Assembly (NCBI GenBank): GCA_014382295.1
Contig: JACNJZ010000094.1
Span: 1 to 45,892 of the forward strand
DNA: 45,892 nucleotides
From: Candidatus Desulfobia pelagia
Lineage (GTDB): Bacteria > Desulfobacterota > Desulfobulbia > Desulfobulbales > SURF-16
Reading direction: 5' to 3'
Under the pieces are notes generated by a model. The model saw nothing but the letters and a program-made list of their open reading frames with translations, did no database searches and was not told where the DNA came from. The position numbers and the translations under genes were made by a program. Positions 42,084-45,892 of this stretch are shown here, in pieces (position 1 is the first letter of the stretch; every line of letters begins with the position of its first letter).

Positions 42084-42533
42084 CTACACACCTGAGATCT
42101 TGACGGCAAGGAGGCTTATGACCGCATATCGTGCCAGCTTCCCGGTGAACACCAGGAGGAGAAAAAGTATAAAGCGGATCTTCAAAACCCCTCCAACGAG
42201 ACACAGAGGATCTCCCACAACAGGCAGCCAGGAAAACAATAACGACCACAGCCCATACCTGCCGTAAAACCTCTCTGCCTTTTTCCGGGACTCCTCACTC
42301 ACCCTCAGCACTCTCTCCATCAACACAGGACTGCCATACACACCTATGGCGTAGGTGGTAACAGCTCCCAGGGTATTGCCAAGGGTGGCAACAGCAACTG
42401 AAGCCGCTGGATTGAACCCGGATGCCACAAGTGCCGCCAGGAGCCACTCGGATCCCAGGGGGATTATAGTTGACGCCAGGAAACTCAAGACAAATAATGC
42501 CGGATATCCCTGGCTGATATAAAACTCTTCCAT
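42084..42533 (-). CDS. YqaA/DedA-like small membrane protein
   Basis: The 149-residue protein has four to five hydrophobic segments and the conserved pieces FLASTIIPLGSEWLLAAL, LGNTLGAVTTYAIG and FYGRYGLWSLLFSWLPVVGDPL. These match the YqaA branch of the SNARE-associated/DedA family of inner-membrane proteins, whose members are thought to move lipids or anions. It is convergent with the hybrid kinase gene (19 bp between stops). Confidence 0.88.
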   Translation of the reverse strand: MEEFYISQGYPALFVLSFLASTIIPLGSEWLLAALVASGFNPAASVAVATLGNTLGAVTTYAIGVYGSPVLMERVLRVSEESRKKAERFYGRYGLWSLLFSWLPVVGDPLCLVGGVLKIRFILFLLLVFTGKLARYAVISLLAVKISGV

Positions 42534-42595
42534 TTTTGATAATGACTTTTAATGGGTATCCTGTAAAATTAAACAATTGCGGGAACTAAAAAACA

Positions 42596-42675
42596 TAACG
42601 CAAAGGCGCTAAGACCCAAAGAAAACATTTTACAAAAACAACAAGTTACCTTTGCAACTCTGTGTCTTTACGTTA
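42596..42675. repeat. CTTTGTG-type inverted repeat, copy D
   Basis: TAACG (42596-42600) and CGTTA (42671-42675), and GCAAAGG (42600-42606) and CCTTTGC (42649-42655), pair as nested inverted repeats, with CTCTGTGTCTTT between. It lies in the 187-bp gap upstream of the ABC-export permease gene and belongs with the copies at 14068, 22321 and 32708. Confidence 0.6.
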
Positions 42676-42720
42676 AAGAATGACTTTTTGCATGCCTGTC
42701 ACAATTAATAATTTAACACA

Positions 42721-44373
42721 ATGAAACGGACACTCCTAAGCCCTTTTTTGCTGTCAAACAGGAATCGTTTTTTCCCTGCCGGCAGATTCCCGACACGAAC
42801 AACGAGCCTCCTCCTTTTTGCCATTACTCTCTGTCTCGGCTGTTATTTCCTCACTGTCAAAGTGGTCCACTACTTCCACAGCCAGAATGAACTTGGCATT
42901 ATCCTCAGCCTCAAAATTTTCCAGATGGCATGGATTGTCATGTTTGCCATGCTGGTATTCTCAGCCATGGTTTCAGCTGTATCCACCCTATTTTTATCAC
43001 AGGACAATGAAATTATTCTCAGTGCCCCTGTTCCGCCACAGGAACTTTATTTCATGCGCTACCTGACCACCACTGTCTATACATCCTGGATGATGGTCAT
43101 CTTTTCCATCCCGGTTTTTGGAGCCTACGGCCAGGTATTTAATGCCGGGCCTCTCTACTGGCCCCTCATGCTCTGCACTGTTGTGGCAACGGCCTTTACA
43201 GGAACTGGCATTGCAATGGCCATAACCATTGTCCTGGTCAATCTCTTCCCTGCCCGCCGGACAAAGGATATCATCATCTATCTCTCCCTGTGCTTCGGAC
43301 TGCTTATATACCTTATGTTCCGTATGCTGCGCCCTGAAGAACTGGTCAACCCTGAAAAATACGGCCATTTTGTTGAATATCTTTCCGCTATTTCAACACC
43401 AGCCGGACCCCTTGTTCCTGCTGCATGGTCTGCCAACTTGCTTTCCACCTATCTGCTGGACCGGGAGGTGGACTGGCTGCTGCTCGGTCTCATCATCTGG
43501 ACGGTTCCAACCTTATACCTTGCCGGACAATGGGCCATGAAACGATTCTTTTTCTCGGGCTTCAATAAATCCCAGGAATCTTTCGGCGGTCATATCCGTT
43601 TCGGAGTGTCCCGCTATTATAAAAGGGGAATATGGCGGTGGATCTGGATCAAGGAGACCAAGATTTTCCTCAGGGATTCAACGGAATGGTCCCAGCTTTT
43701 CATGATTGGCGCATTAGTGGTGGTTTACCTATATAACTTCAAAGTGCTCCCTGTTGACCGCTCCCCGATCCAGGAAGAGTATGTTGCCAATGTGGTTTCG
43801 TTCCTGAACATTGGGCTTGTTGGTTTTATGGTCACTTCTCTGTCTGCACGATTCGTTTATCCGGCCGTTGGCTCTGAAGGAGGAGCGTTCGCAATGATTC
43901 TATCGGCTCCTCTCGCTGTCAGAAGTTACCTGCTCAGCAAATGTGTCTTTTATGCCGTTCCTTTTACTGTCTTCTCACTGTTTCTCGTTATTGTCTCCGA
44001 CCACCTGCTCCACATCACAGGCCCGATGTGGTGGTTCAGCATCGGGATATCACTACTTGCAACCTGGACTGTTGTCAGCCTGGCTATTTCATTCGGGGCT
44101 CTCTATACTGATTTCAAGGAAGAAAACAAGGCGGCGGCCCTGGGTGGAATGGGTGCCATCCTCTACCTGTTCACATCCATGACCGTCCTTTTCGTCGTTA
44201 TCTTTTCAGGGGCACTTCCGATCTACCGTATCATGAAACAGTGGCTGCGCGGTTTGCCAATAAGCCCTGAGAATATTGCCTGGACCGCGGCATGGGCTTT
44301 TTTTGCCCTCCTTCTGACTGTATCTACCTGTGTGATTTTTTTTCGAAAAGCAGTTAAACGCTTAGAAGTTTAG
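42721..44373 (+). CDS. Putative ABC-exporter membrane protein
   Basis: The 550-residue protein has about a dozen hydrophobic helices and no signal peptide. The features FLSQDNEIILSAPVPPQELYFMRYL and a mid-protein soluble loop with WRWIWIKETKIFLRD resemble the putative ABC exporter family of large permeases, which pair with a separate ATPase. The nearest ATPase gene is at 38487-39278 on the same strand. No clear ribosome site precedes the ATG. The exported substrate is unknown. Confidence 0.75.
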   Translation: MKRTLLSPFLLSNRNRFFPAGRFPTRTTSLLLFAITLCLGCYFLTVKVVHYFHSQNELGIILSLKIFQMAWIVMFAMLVFSAMVSAVSTLFLSQDNEIILSAPVPPQELYFMRYLTTTVYTSWMMVIFSIPVFGAYGQVFNAGPLYWPLMLCTVVATAFTGTGIAMAITIVLVNLFPARRTKDIIIYLSLCFGLLIYLMFRMLRPEELVNPEKYGHFVEYLSAISTPAGPLVPAAWSANLLSTYLLDREVDWLLLGLIIWTVPTLYLAGQWAMKRFFFSGFNKSQESFGGHIRFGVSRYYKRGIWRWIWIKETKIFLRDSTEWSQLFMIGALVVVYLYNFKVLPVDRSPIQEEYVANVVSFLNIGLVGFMVTSLSARFVYPAVGSEGGAFAMILSAPLAVRSYLLSKCVFYAVPFTVFSLFLVIVSDHLLHITGPMWWFSIGISLLATWTVVSLAISFGALYTDFKEENKAAALGGMGAILYLFTSMTVLFVVIFSGALPIYRIMKQWLRGLPISPENIAWTAAWAFFALLLTVSTCVIFFRKAVKRLEV

Positions 44374-44405
44374 GTGAACATTCTTTATTTTTCTATTCTG
44401 CCAGC

Positions 44406-45892
44406 TTAGAAAGCCATACCGATACTGAAATGGATCACATATTCGTCCTCATCAGTTTCTTTATCGGCATTTGGATTAAAAGCCAGATCCAGTCTGGCAG
44501 GCCCTACAGGTAGGAGATACTGCACCCCGGCTCCTATTCCGATCTTCATATCCCTGAAAAAATCCTGCAGGGTTGCGTCAATAAGCTCTTTCTTCGACCC
44601 GGCCATCAAGGACTCCAACTGCTGGCCGCCATTGGGTGCGACATTTCCGGTATCAACAAAAAAAGAAGTAGCAATGGCATCTGAAAATTTATACCGCCAT
44701 TCAAGAGTGAATACATTGTAGGCAGCACCACCGAGAGGCTGGTTGGCAGTATCAAGGGGGCCCAAATCCGATTCCTTAAAGCTGCGCACAGAATTTTCCC
44801 CGCCGTTATAAAACCGCTCTCCCACAGGAATACCTTCCTGATCGCCAACAGGAAGAATAATACCTGCGGCATAACGCATTCCAAGGACCGAGGATTTTCC
44901 TGTGGGCCGAAAAACTCGAGCTCCGGCCTTCAGCCTGTAGAATGAGAGAGTGCTGCCCACCAGCGGACTGGCAATATCCACCGAGGCAAACCCACGATAC
45001 CCTTTGGTGGGGAAAAAATAATCATCCCGTGTATCTCTTACCAACTGCATGGTCATAATGGCTGTTGTATAGCTGTCTTCTGTCCCGCTGGCGCTTTCAG
45101 CCACATCAATATTAGTGGTGTTGCTTATGTCTGTCTTGTAGCCACCGGTGATCTGAATATTTCTTGGAAATTTCTTAGACAAATAAACAGCAAACCCGGT
45201 ATTTTCCGTTGTAAAAGTTGGCTCCTCCCTGTAACGGTAATGGATTGGAAAATCCATCTCGATATCGGTTCCCAGCAGCCTGGGTTCAGTAAAAGCCATT
45301 TCTACGCTTCGTCCTTTCACGGAAACACCGGTCTGCAAACGATAGCGATGGCCATTACCAAAAAGATTCCAGTCTCGATAACCGGCACTCAAGCGCAGCA
45401 ATTCATATGACCCCCATCCCGGCTCCACAAAGAGCTCACGGTTGCGTTTTTCCTTAATATCGACACTCATGCTCCGACTCTGGAGCTGGGGACCTTTTTC
45501 AAGCTCAATGTTTACGGACTGAAACAGGCCTGTTTCGTAAAGTGAAGAAAAACTTTCACGGACTTTCGCCTGGCTGTATGGTTCCCCAGCCTGAAACTTC
45601 AACTTCTTGTACACAAATGTCTCTTGGGTGCGGCTGAGACCAGATACGGTAATGTCATGAATTGCAACCAGAGTACCGCTTATAATATCTGCCTGCAGAT
45701 GAACGGCCCCACTTTCTTTTTCTTTCTCCTCACTGGTCTGTATGGCCACATCAGCATAGCCCCCGTTTTTATACAATTCCTCCAACCTGATACGCAGCAG
45801 CAACCTGTGGCGTTGTTGGAATTTCTGCCCAATCAACTCATTCTTCTGCCCCTCAAGTTCTTCGTTAAACTCAGGCAACACATCGCCAGTGA
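44406..45892 (-). CDS. Omp85-family outer membrane protein (BamA/TamA type), partial
   Basis: The frame is open to the right edge, so the N-terminus lies outside. The visible 495 residues contain at least one POTRA domain (about residues 70-145 of the visible part; ITVSGLSRTQETFVYKKL) and a 16-stranded-type beta barrel. The barrel shows VRDTRDDYFFPTKGYRG and FYNGGENSVRSF, the latter in place of the usual VRGF/Y. The C-terminal SIGMAF ends in Phe, as in the outer membrane signature. The role is outer-membrane protein insertion or translocation; TamA-like more than BamA, because of the short conserved loop. It is convergent with the ABC-export gene. Confidence 0.9.
   Translation of the reverse strand, partial: TGDVLPEFNEELEGQKNELIGQKFQQRHRLLLRIRLEELYKNGGYADVAIQTSEEKEKESGAVHLQADIISGTLVAIHDITVSGLSRTQETFVYKKLKFQAGEPYSQAKVRESFSSLYETGLFQSVNIELEKGPQLQSRSMSVDIKEKRNRELFVEPGWGSYELLRLSAGYRDWNLFGNGHRYRLQTGVSVKGRSVEMAFTEPRLLGTDIEMDFPIHYRYREEPTFTTENTGFAVYLSKKFPRNIQITGGYKTDISNTTNIDVAESASGTEDSYTTAIMTMQLVRDTRDDYFFPTKGYRGFASVDIASPLVGSTLSFYRLKAGARVFRPTGKSSVLGMRYAAGIILPVGDQEGIPVGERFYNGGENSVRSFKESDLGPLDTANQPLGGAAYNVFTLEWRYKFSDAIATSFFVDTGNVAPNGGQQLESLMAGSKKELIDATLQDFFRDMKIGIGAGVQYLLPVGPARLDLAFNPNADKETDEDEYVIHFSIGMAF

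Overview
The window is chromosomal DNA from a Gram-negative anaerobe, most likely a Desulfobacterota bacterium (Desulfobulbales-like). Pointers to this are multiheme c-type cytochromes, an archaeal-type split glutamate synthase with extra ferredoxin domains, many PAS-type sensor proteins, a two-CW regulator, a TauE-type anion permease and a probable selenoprotein. The lineage call is inference from gene content. No rRNA, tRNA, CRISPR array, transposase or prophage gene was seen.

Layout. 1-661 (-): 5' part of a c7-type multiheme cytochrome, running off the left edge. 829-1230 (-): XRE regulator with a cysteine-rich two-CW domain. 1364-1516: inverted-repeat element. 1595-4513 (-): tight operon DUF2235 hydrolase > Sir2 deacylase > M23-like protein > dihydrofolate reductase. 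4613-7446 (+): hsp20 and lon, with a palindrome in the promoter region. 7552-10996 (-): MauG-type diheme lipoprotein, then an 11-heme cytochrome fused to tandem rhodanese domains and interrupted by an in-frame UGA. 11167-12258 (-): RRM RNA-binding protein and a two-helix membrane protein. 12570-18507 (+): complete RND efflux operon. 18639-22277: small Cys-rich proteins, then a histidine kinase and response regulator. 22356-23836 (-): membrane protein with a zinc-finger-like tail, and a TauE permease. 23956-29051 (-): three-gene glutamate synthase. 29402-33566: DUF3108 protein, Cache/PAS sensor, MORN protein and TcdA. 34116-36932 (+): pntAA-pntAB-pntB transhydrogenase. 37033-45892: transglutaminase, ABC ATPase, lipoprotein, hybrid kinase, YqaA-type protein, ABC-export permease and a partial Omp85/TamA-type protein.

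The most interesting feature is 7552-9687. A 66-codon ORF with a signal peptide and one CxxCH motif ends in UGA. It lies in the same frame as a 641-codon ORF carrying ten more CxxCH motifs and two rhodanese domains. A GC-rich hairpin with a G-first loop starts 10 nt after the UGA, as expected of a bacterial SECIS. I read it as one selenoprotein of 711 residues with Sec67, resembling the cytochrome family I recall as ExtKL of the selenite/tellurite-reduction operons.

Other recurring themes are a C-terminal CxxC...CxxC tail on three different signalling proteins, and several families of short palindromic intergenic repeats. Two related repeat copies lie in the leaders of the efflux and transhydrogenase operons.
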